Notes under the pieces: model-generated
Seen by the model: only the letters and a program-made list of their open reading frames with translations
What the model was told of the DNA's origin: nothing
Database searches by the model: none
Program-made: the position numbers and the translations under genes
Shown: piece after piece, positions 14,895-23,371 of the stretch
Numbering within the stretch: the first letter of the stretch is position 1
Layout: each line of letters begins with the position of its first letter
Assembly (NCBI GenBank): GCA_001789205.1
Contig: MFYT01000080.1
Span: forward strand, 1 to 32,548
Length of the DNA: 32,548 bases
Source: Candidatus Raymondbacteria bacterium RIFOXYA2_FULL_49_16
Lineage (GTDB): Bacteria > Fibrobacterota > OXYB2-FULL-49-7 > XYB2-FULL-49-35
Reading direction: 5' to 3'

Positions 14895-16400
14895 TCAGCG
14901 GGCCGGGTACCGGTCTTTTAAAATTTGCTTCTCAATGTCGGCGTATTTTCCCGAGAGTTTCTGGGACAATTCGGCTGCGTTCACCGGCGCGGCCTTGTTC
15001 TTGCCATAGGCGTCGACACAAAGTTCGTACCACGCCTCAATGTAGTTTTTCCCGATTTCCGAGTATTCCTTTACGAGAGGAACTGTCGAATACTGGTTTA
15101 TTTCAATCTGGGCTACCGACGTCCTGAAAATATCGCCCACCCACGCCAGCTCAAAGGCGCCGGAAATATTATTCAGGATGTCCTTGCGCACCGGAATAAT
15201 GCCGAACTTAGCGCATTCAATTGCCTGGTTGTTGTGGGTGGTAATGAACCTGGCAAGCTTGTACGCCAGCGTTTTGTCGGGCGAGGTCTTGGGGATGCCC
15301 CACCACCAGCCGCCTGTGGATATTTTCTTAGAACCAACTTTCTTGTAGGTGCCATCCTTGTTCAGGGCAAACGAGACCGCGAGGGGCATAGTGGCAATAC
15401 CCATGTCGTCCGGGTCCTTGAGGTAACCCTGCATTTCCGGATCTTCATCCCAGCCGTGGATCAGAAAACAGTCAATCTGCTGGGCAATGGTAAGAAAGAC
15501 TTTGCCGTCCTTGATAGCCTCGTAGATATTGGTTCCGCGCCACGGATCTTCCCACATGCCCGGATTAAAGATGTTGTTTTTGACGTACACGGCTTCCCAT
15601 TCAAACATATCGACAATGGGGTCTGTGTTCATTTTCATGATATCGTCGGACGTGGCACCAAACTGGATCGCCTGATCAACAAGGCCCAGCGCCGTTCCTT
15701 CGTAGCGGTCGCCGCGGTGCGCAACCCGGGGCATAAAAACATTGGTGTTAAAATATTTGGTGTGGGCCCAGTAGTAGCCAGCAACCAGCACGTCGTAAAA
15801 ATCCCACAGCTCGGGATCGGATTCGAGCGCATAGTCCTTGGGAAGGCCATACCCGTTCTGCTTCTTGAGTTCCTTGTTCAAGTCTTTCTCGTACTTCTTC
15901 CAATTGGCCACGGCTTCCTGCACCTTTGATTTCAGGTAAAGCATGACCCTGGTTTCAAGCTTGCGGGGAATATAGTAGGGTTTCTCGTTAATATATCCAA
16001 GGCCAAGGGCCAGGGGATGGTATTCGGCAAGGTCCTGCTCAAGCGTGGCGTGATCAACGATGTTATCGAGCGGCTCCATGAGCTGCTTGCCCACCAAAAC
16101 GCGGGTCATTTCAAAGGGGACCTTCACCAGCGCTATATTGGGATTTTTTTTCTCTTTTTGGAGATCAAGTGCAGTCTCTATATACCACATTTTATCAAAA
16201 CTGGCAATATTGACCTTGCAGTTGTTCTCTTTCTCGAAGGGATTCAGGATCTCGTTCCTGAAATGCTTCTCCTGGTTCTGCAACATATGGATGAGGACCG
16301 TGATCTCTTTCTGCTGTGGTCCCTTGGCGCCGCATCCGGCCGCCACAAATGAAACCAGCGCTCCCGCAACCAGCGCCAGCGCAATCCGTAGAAACATCAT
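14895..16400 (-). CDS. ABC importer solute-binding lipoprotein
   Basis: The preferred ATG at 16400 has a good AAAGGAG site six bases before it and gives 501 residues. The N-terminus ends in the lipobox VAAGC (Cys23), so the mature protein is a lipoprotein. Mature sequence starts ITVLIHMLQNQEKHF..ILNPFEKENNCKVNI, the usual beginning of cluster-B/family 1 extracellular binding proteins. Near the C-terminus STGGWWWGIPKTSPDKTLAYKLARFI is the typical late block. At about 480 mature residues it is larger than most sugar-binding proteins (about 400). The ligand cannot be read; sugars, glycerol-3-phosphate or glycerophosphodiesters are possibilities for this transporter class. It precedes both permeases and the ATPase in a normal importer order. 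Confidence 0.9.
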   Translation of the reverse strand: MMFLRIALALVAGALVSFVAAGCGAKGPQQKEITVLIHMLQNQEKHFRNEILNPFEKENNCKVNIASFDKMWYIETALDLQKEKKNPNIALVKVPFEMTRVLVGKQLMEPLDNIVDHATLEQDLAEYHPLALGLGYINEKPYYIPRKLETRVMLYLKSKVQEAVANWKKYEKDLNKELKKQNGYGLPKDYALESDPELWDFYDVLVAGYYWAHTKYFNTNVFMPRVAHRGDRYEGTALGLVDQAIQFGATSDDIMKMNTDPIVDMFEWEAVYVKNNIFNPGMWEDPWRGTNIYEAIKDGKVFLTIAQQIDCFLIHGWDEDPEMQGYLKDPDDMGIATMPLAVSFALNKDGTYKKVGSKKISTGGWWWGIPKTSPDKTLAYKLARFITTHNNQAIECAKFGIIPVRKDILNNISGAFELAWVGDIFRTSVAQIEINQYSTVPLVKEYSEIGKNYIEAWYELCVDAYGKNKAAPVNAAELSQKLSGKYADIEKQILKDRYPAR

Positions 16401-16446
16401 TGAAGACTCCTTTCGTTCCTGGTAATTCTGCAATATTCTTTACTTT

Positions 16447-16968
16447 TTATGCTTTTTTAAGGTCCTTAACAAGGTCGTTACCCAGTGTCTGGGTAAGCAG
16501 AATAATCTCGTTGTCCATACGCCTGATTCGTTCAGAGAGGATCTCGAGCATGTTGTAGGCGATTTCAGGGTTGGTCAAAATTACTTTCTTAAATTCGTCC
16601 TTGCGGATCTCGAGCAGCACCGATTTCTCGTTGGCCACGGCGCCCGCGGTCCGGTGAGTGCGGCCGAAAAGACCCAGTTCGCCAAAGCACTTGCCCTCGC
16701 TGTGGTTGGCAAGGAGATATTGTTTTCCCTCTTTTTCTTTGATGATTTTGAGCGATCCCTGTTTTATTATATAAAGAGAGTCACCTAAATCCCCTTCGCG
16801 CGCAATGATATCACCGGTATTGCAGGCGATTTCGCGGGCTATCTCGGCGATGACGCCGAGACATTCGGTATCCACGTTCCTGAAGAGCTCCACCTCCTTG
16901 AGGAAAAGTACCCGTTCGAGGATTGTGAAGACCCGCTGGTCGTCATTTTCAAGGGTGTCAGGCTGCAT
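16447..16968 (-). CDS. Cyclic-nucleotide-binding domain protein
   Basis: From the ATG at 16968 the product has 173 residues. A single cNMP-binding beta-barrel (about 24-140) includes GDIIAREGDLGDSLYIIKQGSLKI and the phosphate-binding cassette FGELGLFGRTHRTAGAVA (95-112). The cassette has the Glu (E97) and Arg (R106) that contact ribose and phosphate in CAP-type domains; T107 replaces the Ser of CAP. There is no HTH domain; the last 40 residues are probably helical. It would sense cAMP, cGMP or another cyclic nucleotide and act through a partner, not DNA. The ATG overlaps the end of the NTT-HEAT gene by 11 bases, so that protein is the likely partner. The frame runs up to 17115 but has no domain features there. 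Confidence 0.85.
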   Translation of the reverse strand: MQPDTLENDDQRVFTILERVLFLKEVELFRNVDTECLGVIAEIAREIACNTGDIIAREGDLGDSLYIIKQGSLKIIKEKEGKQYLLANHSEGKCFGELGLFGRTHRTAGAVANEKSVLLEIRKDEFKKVILTNPEIAYNMLEILSERIRRMDNEIILLTQTLGNDLVKDLKKA

Positions 16969-19588
16969 TTTTATATACCTTATGTTCGATGTACAGGGCA
17001 ATCCATGAAATCCACCGGTTGTCGAGCGCCTCGAAATACCTGATGGCCGTGGAGAACGATCCGGGCTCGTTTTTCCAACGGTACGACCCGATCTTGAGCA
17101 ACTCGCGTTCGCCATACCCCTCGAGAATGGGGATCAGGTACCTCCCGATGGTCCTGTCGCCGAACGCCTCTATTAGCTCAATAATATTCGCCTTCTTACG
17201 CTCGTCAAGAAGCTTAAAATCGCGCTCGATGGTGAGCAGCGCACCTGACGGATCGAGAAGCGAGAGCATGTCAAAGACGAACATGCTGAACCGTTTCCGT
17301 TTTTCGGTTACCGCGGTCTTAAGAAGATCAATCATTTTCTGCGTCTTCCTGATGTCTGAAACCGCCGACCGCAGGGTCGCCTGCACCGCGATGTCGTAGT
17401 ACCGGTACGCGTCGAGATAGATGGACCGCATCTCGTCCATGGCCATGGCCACTAACTTATTCTTGACTTCATCGCTCTGGCGCACAGGCGCATTCTTCTC
17501 CCGGAGCTTCCGCAGCGATAGCAATTTCATTACATCGATGAGCGAAAAAGCGATCCGTTTGCGCTCAGTGGACAGGAAAAGCCCCTCAAAGATAGGATAG
17601 AACCGGAAGTTCACCCTGCTGAGACCCTCCACAATCGCGCGCTCCTTGGCGCGATCGCGGTTCTGCTCGAGAAAAGAAACCAACGACACAATGCTCCGCT
17701 CATTGTCGAACTGCAGGAGCGCGTTGACCGCGGCGTACCAGAATTCTTTGGTCTGAGAATGGATTATTTTCTCCAGGCGGCTGGAAAAGGATGAGAGCTT
17801 GAGATGGCCGATGAGCCTAATGCCAGGACACTTCTCGTCCATGCGCTCCGAATCGAGCAAGGCCGCGATCTTGGCATGCACCACCTCTTTCTCGTCGGCA
17901 TTGAGCGCGGGATAGAGAAGGCGGACCACCTCCTCAAAAACGAGTGAGTCATTGTCATAGATAAAACGGGTCAGAGAATAGCTCCCCTTATCAATATACG
18001 GATTGGTCCGTATTGACCTGATAGTACCGGCCCTTATGACAGGATTTTGTTCTTCGAGCAAGTTACGCAAGAACCCGCGCACCTCAACGCTATCAAAAGT
18101 GCTAAGCGAACGGGCAATGATCTCCTTAATCCGGTCGCTTTCTTCAAAGAACTTGTTACGCAATAATTCAAAGGCCGCATGGCTCCCGGAATACTCAAGA
18201 TATTTTATCACAACTCTTTTTAAATCAAAATCTTGAGTGTCAAAAGCCTGCAAAATTAAAGATAATATTTTTTTATTGTTTTTACCACTTATTTCTCTTT
18301 TGATCATGGTACGCAAATCATCTTTTTGCGCTTCGAATTCCTCCTTGAGGAGAATAATGCGGTATTCTTTTTTAAGCTTGATGACGAGGATTGCCATGGC
18401 AAGGGAGCATCCGGCAAGGACCAGCGCATGAACCGATAGATCGAGTTTCGCCATAAGAAGCAGGCCTGCCGAGGCTATGGCAAGCGGTTTTACGATACCC
18501 TCAAGGATAAGTTTGCCCCTGCCCCTGAACTTCCGGCTGAAGGCTGAGAAGAAAATCTGATAATTGGACGAAAAGAGCGACTCGAAAAGGAACTGCCGCA
18601 AAATATAGAACACAATGACAAAAGCGAACATGATATCAAGGGCGCGTACATGGAGCGCATAGAGGCCCATGGAACCGAGAAACATGACAATGGGCAGCAC
18701 CAGCATGGAATTGGTAACGCCGATGCGCTTGCTAATGTCGCTGGTATACGTAAATTGGAAAACAATGATAAGCAGGGTAATGATAAGGTAAATACTGAAT
18801 TTGAACGACAGAAATCCGTCTGAATTGAACTGGCCGGAAAGGTAGAATTTTTTACTGAGCTCGCGGGTAAAAATAAAATCGATATTGAAAACCAGGATAA
18901 AGACCAGGAAGTAAACCCCGGCCATGATGACAACCGCCTTTTCGCTGAAAATACTTAATGACTCGTCGCTGGTCTGGCTTTGCAGCTGCGTTTTGTCCGG
19001 GGCGTTGAGCTTGAATCCGAATTCACGCACCAGCCGGTTGACCAGAAAAAAAGGGACAATGAGCATGGCCGCCCAGAGCCAAATGAGGTTTTCAGTGTGG
19101 ATATAATGGACCACTTTGTCGGAAATAATGGTTGATACGAGCCCCCCCAGCAGTCCGCCTCCCGCAATGAGGGGAAAAAGCGATTTGCTTTTACGCGTGT
19201 CGCAGATGTCGTTGGCGATTATCCAAAAAATTGAGAAGAGGGAGAGTTTGCTGATATACGACAGGGAATAAAGTACGACGCTGGACCAGCCGTACCAGCG
19301 GGTCAGCAGCCCGCATCCAGCCACCAGCACCGCATAACTCACGGAAAGAACCCGCACCAACTGCCACCGGTGGACGCGGTCGACAAAGAGAAACATAATG
19401 AAGGTGACCACAAAAAGGAATGCCGCGTTAAGCTGATAGAGTCCGGGCAGCGCATTGACCGTCAGATGTTTGATAACCAGCGCCTCGGACAAATAGTCGC
19501 CCAAAATGGCTGCACAATAAATGGCGATAAGGAACACCAGAAGGTGATAAAACGCCTTCCTGTTTTCCTGGGAGAGGCTGCCGAACAA
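16958..19588 (-). CDS. NTT/ADP-ATP-translocase-like membrane protein fused to HEAT repeats
   Basis: Counting from a TTG at 19588 the product has 876 residues. Residues about 12-410 form an MFS-like membrane domain with roughly 11-12 segments. The block FWIIANDICDTRKSKSLFPLIAGGGLLGGLVS is characteristic of the Npt1/Npt2 nucleotide-transporter-like family. Residues about 415-870 are soluble helical repeats of HEAT type (for example GSHAAFELLRNKFFEESDRIKEIIARSLSTF). Substrate is unknown; NTT proteins of intracellular bacteria exchange ATP and ADP, but free-living fusions are uncharacterised as far as I know. A strong GGAGGA site lies 14 bases before the TTG but only six before an in-frame CTG at 19597, so the true start may be CTG. 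The gene lies just after a terminator and is coupled to a cyclic-nucleotide-binding protein. Confidence 0.8.
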   Translation of the reverse strand: MFGSLSQENRKAFYHLLVFLIAIYCAAILGDYLSEALVIKHLTVNALPGLYQLNAAFLFVVTFIMFLFVDRVHRWQLVRVLSVSYAVLVAGCGLLTRWYGWSSVVLYSLSYISKLSLFSIFWIIANDICDTRKSKSLFPLIAGGGLLGGLVSTIISDKVVHYIHTENLIWLWAAMLIVPFFLVNRLVREFGFKLNAPDKTQLQSQTSDESLSIFSEKAVVIMAGVYFLVFILVFNIDFIFTRELSKKFYLSGQFNSDGFLSFKFSIYLIITLLIIVFQFTYTSDISKRIGVTNSMLVLPIVMFLGSMGLYALHVRALDIMFAFVIVFYILRQFLFESLFSSNYQIFFSAFSRKFRGRGKLILEGIVKPLAIASAGLLLMAKLDLSVHALVLAGCSLAMAILVIKLKKEYRIILLKEEFEAQKDDLRTMIKREISGKNNKKILSLILQAFDTQDFDLKRVVIKYLEYSGSHAAFELLRNKFFEESDRIKEIIARSLSTFDSVEVRGFLRNLLEEQNPVIRAGTIRSIRTNPYIDKGSYSLTRFIYDNDSLVFEEVVRLLYPALNADEKEVVHAKIAALLDSERMDEKCPGIRLIGHLKLSSFSSRLEKIIHSQTKEFWYAAVNALLQFDNERSIVSLVSFLEQNRDRAKERAIVEGLSRVNFRFYPIFEGLFLSTERKRIAFSLIDVMKLLSLRKLREKNAPVRQSDEVKNKLVAMAMDEMRSIYLDAYRYYDIAVQATLRSAVSDIRKTQKMIDLLKTAVTEKRKRFSMFVFDMLSLLDPSGALLTIERDFKLLDERKKANIIELIEAFGDRTIGRYLIPILEGYGERELLKIGSYRWKNEPGSFSTAIRYFEALDNRWISWIALYIEHKVYKNAA

Positions 19589-19612
19589 GGAGACCAGAAA
19601 AATCCTCCGCTT

Positions 19613-19650
19613 AAAAAAAAAGCAGAATCTTATGCGCGGTAAGATCCTGC
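19613..19650 (-). terminator. Intrinsic terminator of the envelope-machine operon
   Basis: An 11-bp stem (19622-19632 with 19640-19650, one G-U pair) around a 7-base loop is followed on the minus strand by nine T residues (19613-19621). It comes 24 bases after the stop of the outer-membrane barrel gene. The next gene's ribosome-binding site begins directly after the T run. Confidence 0.85.
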
Positions 19651-19674
19651 TTTAAATGACACGTATGGACAGCG

Positions 19675-21027
19675 TTAGAACGAGTAGGTCGCCGTTATCC
19701 TCGAGAAGACGTGATGGCTGTTCCCACTGATCAGGTTCCCGAACTTATACAGGAAATCCTCGGCCACAACGCAGTCAATTTTCAGTTTCTCCTCAATGTT
19801 GAGCCCAATGCCGCCGCCGACATGGTCGCTTGCGGTCATGTCGGCCTCGGGATTTGTTTTAAGCATAGTAAGATCGCTCTGGTTTGAGTAACTTCCCCAA
19901 AGAATCTTGCGGAAACCAACCCTGAGGACCAGCCAGTCCCATACAACATTGCGTTCTATGCCAAAACTTAAAGGGATGTTGAGCGCGCTAATGTCTTTTA
20001 GTCTTCCATTCTGTTTGGGGCTTTCGGTGTTGCTCCAGTTCACTTCTGTTCCAGCCCAGAAAAAGCCGCGATCGAGCGTCACGTTTGCGCCTATACCGCC
20101 AATAACCTCGTTTTTGGTATAGTTGCGGATTGCCACATGTTTGTATTTTACAACGGGAACCAACTCGCCGTTGAGCGATACCAGGGTTGAGAAGAGGCGG
20201 GCGCTGGCGAAAATAGAGAGGTCCTGATCGTTATAGTCGGGAATGGCGTATTTTCCCAACTCGACGCTTTTGTTACCGCTGTATTGCATGATAGCAATGC
20301 CCAGGGAAACTTCGAGGTCCATATTCTGGGATACAGGCATATTAACACCAAGGTCGCCACGATACACGCCCGAGCTCCACGACATATCGCCTGTCTTTTC
20401 GGAAGCATTGAGCAACATAAGACTATCATATGCCATACCTGAAGAATCAGTGGCTGTAAGAATGCCCGCGTCTATGAGCTCCTGTTTTGAATTGTTTAAA
20501 TCCTTGAACGGGACATCAATGGTCTGCTTGGTTGCATAGAAATGACCGCCAAGCATGACGCCATTGTCAAGTGTATATCCGATAAAAAAATCTGAGTTAG
20601 GCACCACTGGTTTCGGGATAATGTGTCCATCGGGATGCAACGCATCCACATTTGCGCGTGCAGCCCCCATAAGAACATCCACTAATTCGTTCTGATGGTT
20701 CATAATGGCGCCCAGCGTGAGCATGGGATAGCGCGTTTCAGCGTTTTTGTCCTTGTTCAGGGAAAACGCAAGAATGCCGCCTCCAAAAGGTTCGGCAGGG
20801 TCCTGGTTCTTGTAGTTGGTGTTCGAATCACTGAACTCCGTGATGCGGCCCGGCTCGCCTATCAGAAAATTGGGGTAAATATTTATATTGGCTGGATTTT
20901 CGAAGATGCTGACATCGTCCATAAAAAAGGTTGCGCTTTTTCCCATTGACTCCACCCGCGCGTTGGTGGCGAAAAGGGCTGCGGCCCCTATGAGAACCAC
21001 TGCTAGAACACACACTGTTTTTTTCAT
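19675..21027 (-). CDS. Outer-membrane beta-barrel protein of unknown family
   Basis: The 450-residue protein has a signal peptide (MKKTVCVLAVVLIGAAALFA). The mature start NARVESMGKSATFFMDDVSIFENPANINIYP recalls the N-terminal plug region of FadL/PorV-like barrels. Alternating hydrophobic strands follow, and the C-terminus FSRITATYSF ends in the Phe expected for outer-membrane insertion. I do not recognise the exact family. A good AAGGAGCGATAT site precedes the ATG. It is the last gene of the nine-gene operon, after the TonB-like gene and before a terminator. A barrel encoded beside the TonB-like protein could be its outer-membrane target; this is inference. Confidence 0.75.
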   Translation of the reverse strand: MKKTVCVLAVVLIGAAALFATNARVESMGKSATFFMDDVSIFENPANINIYPNFLIGEPGRITEFSDSNTNYKNQDPAEPFGGGILAFSLNKDKNAETRYPMLTLGAIMNHQNELVDVLMGAARANVDALHPDGHIIPKPVVPNSDFFIGYTLDNGVMLGGHFYATKQTIDVPFKDLNNSKQELIDAGILTATDSSGMAYDSLMLLNASEKTGDMSWSSGVYRGDLGVNMPVSQNMDLEVSLGIAIMQYSGNKSVELGKYAIPDYNDQDLSIFASARLFSTLVSLNGELVPVVKYKHVAIRNYTKNEVIGGIGANVTLDRGFFWAGTEVNWSNTESPKQNGRLKDISALNIPLSFGIERNVVWDWLVLRVGFRKILWGSYSNQSDLTMLKTNPEADMTASDHVGGGIGLNIEEKLKIDCVVAEDFLYKFGNLISGNSHHVFSRITATYSF

Positions 21028-21063
21028 ATATCGCTCCTTAAATGAATGTCGTTTCCACGCCGG

Positions 21064-22035
21064 CTACTGTGAAAATGCAAACGGATAGGTGACCGTCGCA
21101 ATTCCGCACTTGCTGCAGGGTCCGAATTTCCAAGTCTTAATTTTCTCCACGACAGACTGCTCGAGCGTGGGGTCGCCCATGGTCGATTCGACTAGCTTAC
21201 ACATAAGTACCCTGCCCGACTGGGCAATGGTGAACTTGACCGTAATTTTACCTTTGAGCCCCGGTTTGTCGCGCAGTCGTTTGTTGTACTCGTGACGCAA
21301 GCCTCCAATGTGCTGCATGACCACCCGGTAGATGTCCTGCGGGTTGCGGCCGTTGAGTCCGTCCTGCGAATTCCAGAATGACGCGGAGTTGGGAAGGTCG
21401 ATGTCGCGCGACCTGGAACGAAGGCCTGAAACTCCCGCAGCCTCGCCTGCCAGACCGTTGAGCAGGTCATCAATTCCGCCAGCGCCGCCGCCGCCCGTAT
21501 ATCCCATGTTGAACTGGCCCCCTGCCTTTCCCATGCGCCCTACCGCTGACTGTCCAGCAGTCTTAAGCCCGCCCACATTATCGAGTATCGCGTCGAGGTC
21601 CTTGGAAAAGACATTGTTCTGGAAGGCCGCGCCAGCGACTGCATTGCTCGATGCCTTGCCTGAAACAATTGCCAAAAGTCCTTTCTGCGTCACCTTCTGA
21701 CGTATATCACCCTTGCCCACGCCCCCGGTCGCTTTTGCGCGCAGTTCCTGGGCTTTGAGCACCTTTTTCTTCATTTTATCTTCTTTTTTCTTCTCTTTTT
21801 TCTCTTCCTTCTTCTCGTCCTTCTTCACATCGACCACCAGTTTGGCGGTAAGCTCGGGGGGAAGGTTTTCAAAGAAATCAGAGACAACTTCCACTACTTC
21901 CATGGTGGAGAACCAAACCCCGAGCATCATGCCAATGGCAAGGAAGATAGCCATAATGACGCCCATACGGCGGTCGTCGTCGACCAAAAAAATGTCTTTG
22001 CGCTGGACAACAGCGACCAAACGTTGATCGGACAT
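21064..22035 (-). CDS. TonB/TolA-like energy transducer, AgmX/PglI C-terminal type
   Basis: The 323-residue protein has a 23-residue cytoplasmic start and one transmembrane helix (24-43, MGVIMAIFLAIGMMLGVWFS). A charged Lys/Glu-rich segment (71-90) follows, then a Gly/Ala-rich flexible middle (about 100-205). The C-terminal domain (about 230-323) carries NPQDIYRVVMQHIGGLRHEYNKRL, then KGKITVKFTIAQSGRV and VEKIKTWKFGP. That last part matches the AgmX/PglI C-terminal domain known from myxobacterial gliding GltJ/AgmX and many envelope TonB relatives. It would couple the ExbB/ExbD motor to periplasmic or outer-membrane partners. A Cys pair (C307, C310) near the end is unusual. It starts four bases after ExbD-like protein 1, with a GGAGG site in the end of that gene. 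Confidence 0.88.
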   Translation of the reverse strand: MSDQRLVAVVQRKDIFLVDDDRRMGVIMAIFLAIGMMLGVWFSTMEVVEVVSDFFENLPPELTAKLVVDVKKDEKKEEKKEKKKEDKMKKKVLKAQELRAKATGGVGKGDIRQKVTQKGLLAIVSGKASSNAVAGAAFQNNVFSKDLDAILDNVGGLKTAGQSAVGRMGKAGGQFNMGYTGGGGAGGIDDLLNGLAGEAAGVSGLRSRSRDIDLPNSASFWNSQDGLNGRNPQDIYRVVMQHIGGLRHEYNKRLRDKPGLKGKITVKFTIAQSGRVLMCKLVESTMGDPTLEQSVVEKIKTWKFGPCSKCGIATVTYPFAFSQ

Positions 22036-22039
22036 ACGG

Positions 22040-22519
22040 CTATTCCTCCCTTCCCATCACGGCGAACCTGATGTGGTTGTATCCCACGGTGCCGGAGGTG
22101 TTCATCAACTTGAAAAGCACGTCGAACTCGATGTTTTTATCGAGCTGGAACACGACTTCGCCTTTGACTCTCTGCAATGCCCCGATTTTGACCATGTTCT
22201 CTTCCTGGCGCATGCCGATCTCGAGCTTTTCCTGCACCGCCTCAACCACGATGTCCTGGTTCTCGCGCACCGCGTTGGTCCGGATCACGGGAATATTATC
22301 GACCATGATCCATTCGTTAGTGACCGCAACCATAAGACTAGTTTCTTTGGGACTCTCCTTGCTGGTGGAATTGGGAAGTACCAGGTTATCGGCATTGGTA
22401 AGCAGCTGTCCCTCGGCCGAATAGCTCTTCAGCAAAAAGACCAGAATGATGGTCATCATGTCCATGAGGGACGTAATGTTCATACTGCTCGCCAGTTTCG
22501 GTCTCGCATAGCGTGCCAT
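22040..22519 (-). CDS. ExbD/TolR-type motor protein 1 (canonical Asp)
   Basis: The 159-residue protein has the ExbD layout: a short basic cytoplasmic start, the motif MNITSLMDMMTIILVFLL with D20 in the place of the essential proton-carrying Asp (ExbD D25), one membrane helix (about 17-34), and a periplasmic domain. That domain includes the VKGEVVFQLDKNIEFDVLFKLMNTSGTVGYNHIRFAV segment, comparable to the ExbD/TolR fold. It would form the plug or stator of an ExbB-type proton channel. An AAGGAG site lies upstream; the gene sits nine bases after ExbD-like 2. Confidence 0.88.
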   Translation of the reverse strand: MARYARPKLASSMNITSLMDMMTIILVFLLKSYSAEGQLLTNADNLVLPNSTSKESPKETSLMVAVTNEWIMVDNIPVIRTNAVRENQDIVVEAVQEKLEIGMRQEENMVKIGALQRVKGEVVFQLDKNIEFDVLFKLMNTSGTVGYNHIRFAVMGREE

Positions 22520-22528
22520 GATGTCTCC

Positions 22529-23365
22529 TTATCCGGCCAACTTGCCGATAGAAATTTTCGGGAACCCGAACTCCCTGCAGATATCCATGACGTGGATAAT
22601 TTTATCAAACACCACGTCGTCCTCGGCAACAACCTTGATTTCACCGGCGTCAGGAACATTGGGGTAGTTGGAATAGATGCGCATGAGCCTGCTTGCCAAT
22701 TCGTCGTAGAGGGTCAGTTCTTTTATAAAATATTCAGCAGGGTCCCTCACAATTTCCATCCGTCGGTTGAGCATATTCAACACATAGACCGTATCGCCGA
22801 CATTTGGCAACTGGTTCAGCACCGCGCCAGCGCTGTTCGTCAGGGTCTCGTTGAGTTTATTCCCAAGCGCCTGCTGGACAATACCGGTGTCGTCTTCGCT
22901 TTGCTTGGTCACAGCATATAGCAATATTTCATCGCGCTCATACAAGGTAAGTCTGCGTCCAGGGTCCTGCGGACAGAGCGGCAGGTCCTTCTTCGTCGCC
23001 TTGGTGATCGGAAAAATATATTCCTCTTGATGCGCACTTCCCTTGGGAAAATTATACTTGTACTTATGGAACTCGCGGACAAAGGTGGTGGGCAGCATTG
23101 CCCCCTTGGCGCCCAACCGCACACCTTCGTCAGTGATGAAGACCGTAAGCAAAAGCCCCTCGTCCTCCTTGTCCTTCTGCTGCACCGGCTGGTTCATCAT
23201 CTGAACCTCGGGCAGATTTACATCGAGGATTTTAATGGATGCGAAGGAGGCGCACAGGAGCAAAAACGGGATGAGGTTCGAGAAGAGATTCATCATGGGC
23301 GTGAGGTTCATCTCAGCGCTCTCGACCGACATCCCGCGCCTTTTGCGCGGATTTTTCTTGGCCAT
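22529..23365 (-). CDS. ExbD/TolR-type motor protein 2, long, Asn at the Asp site
   Basis: The 278-residue protein starts with a basic tract (AKKNPRKRRG) and then MNLTPMMNLFSNLIPFLLL (19-37), which aligns with the ExbD segment INVTPFIDVMLVLL. The catalytic Asp position is N26. One membrane helix (about 22-44) is followed by a periplasmic region of about 230 residues, well above the usual 100. It ends in an ExbD-like AGEIKVVAEDDVVFDKIIHVMDICREFGFPKISIG. An insertion of about 100 residues (about 70-195) with many charges separates the halves. The protein may be structural rather than proton-conducting. It lies six bases after the ExbB-type gene. Confidence 0.85.
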   Translation of the reverse strand: MAKKNPRKRRGMSVESAEMNLTPMMNLFSNLIPFLLLCASFASIKILDVNLPEVQMMNQPVQQKDKEDEGLLLTVFITDEGVRLGAKGAMLPTTFVREFHKYKYNFPKGSAHQEEYIFPITKATKKDLPLCPQDPGRRLTLYERDEILLYAVTKQSEDDTGIVQQALGNKLNETLTNSAGAVLNQLPNVGDTVYVLNMLNRRMEIVRDPAEYFIKELTLYDELASRLMRIYSNYPNVPDAGEIKVVAEDDVVFDKIIHVMDICREFGFPKISIGKLAG

Positions 23366-23371
23366 GGGTTA

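Noticed and set aside
14925-15929. Plus-strand 334-codon open frame
   Set aside because: Antisense to the solute-binding lipoprotein gene, which has a lipobox, a ribosome-binding site and the right neighbours.
22073-22921. Plus-strand 282-codon frame
   Set aside because: Antisense to both ExbD-type genes.
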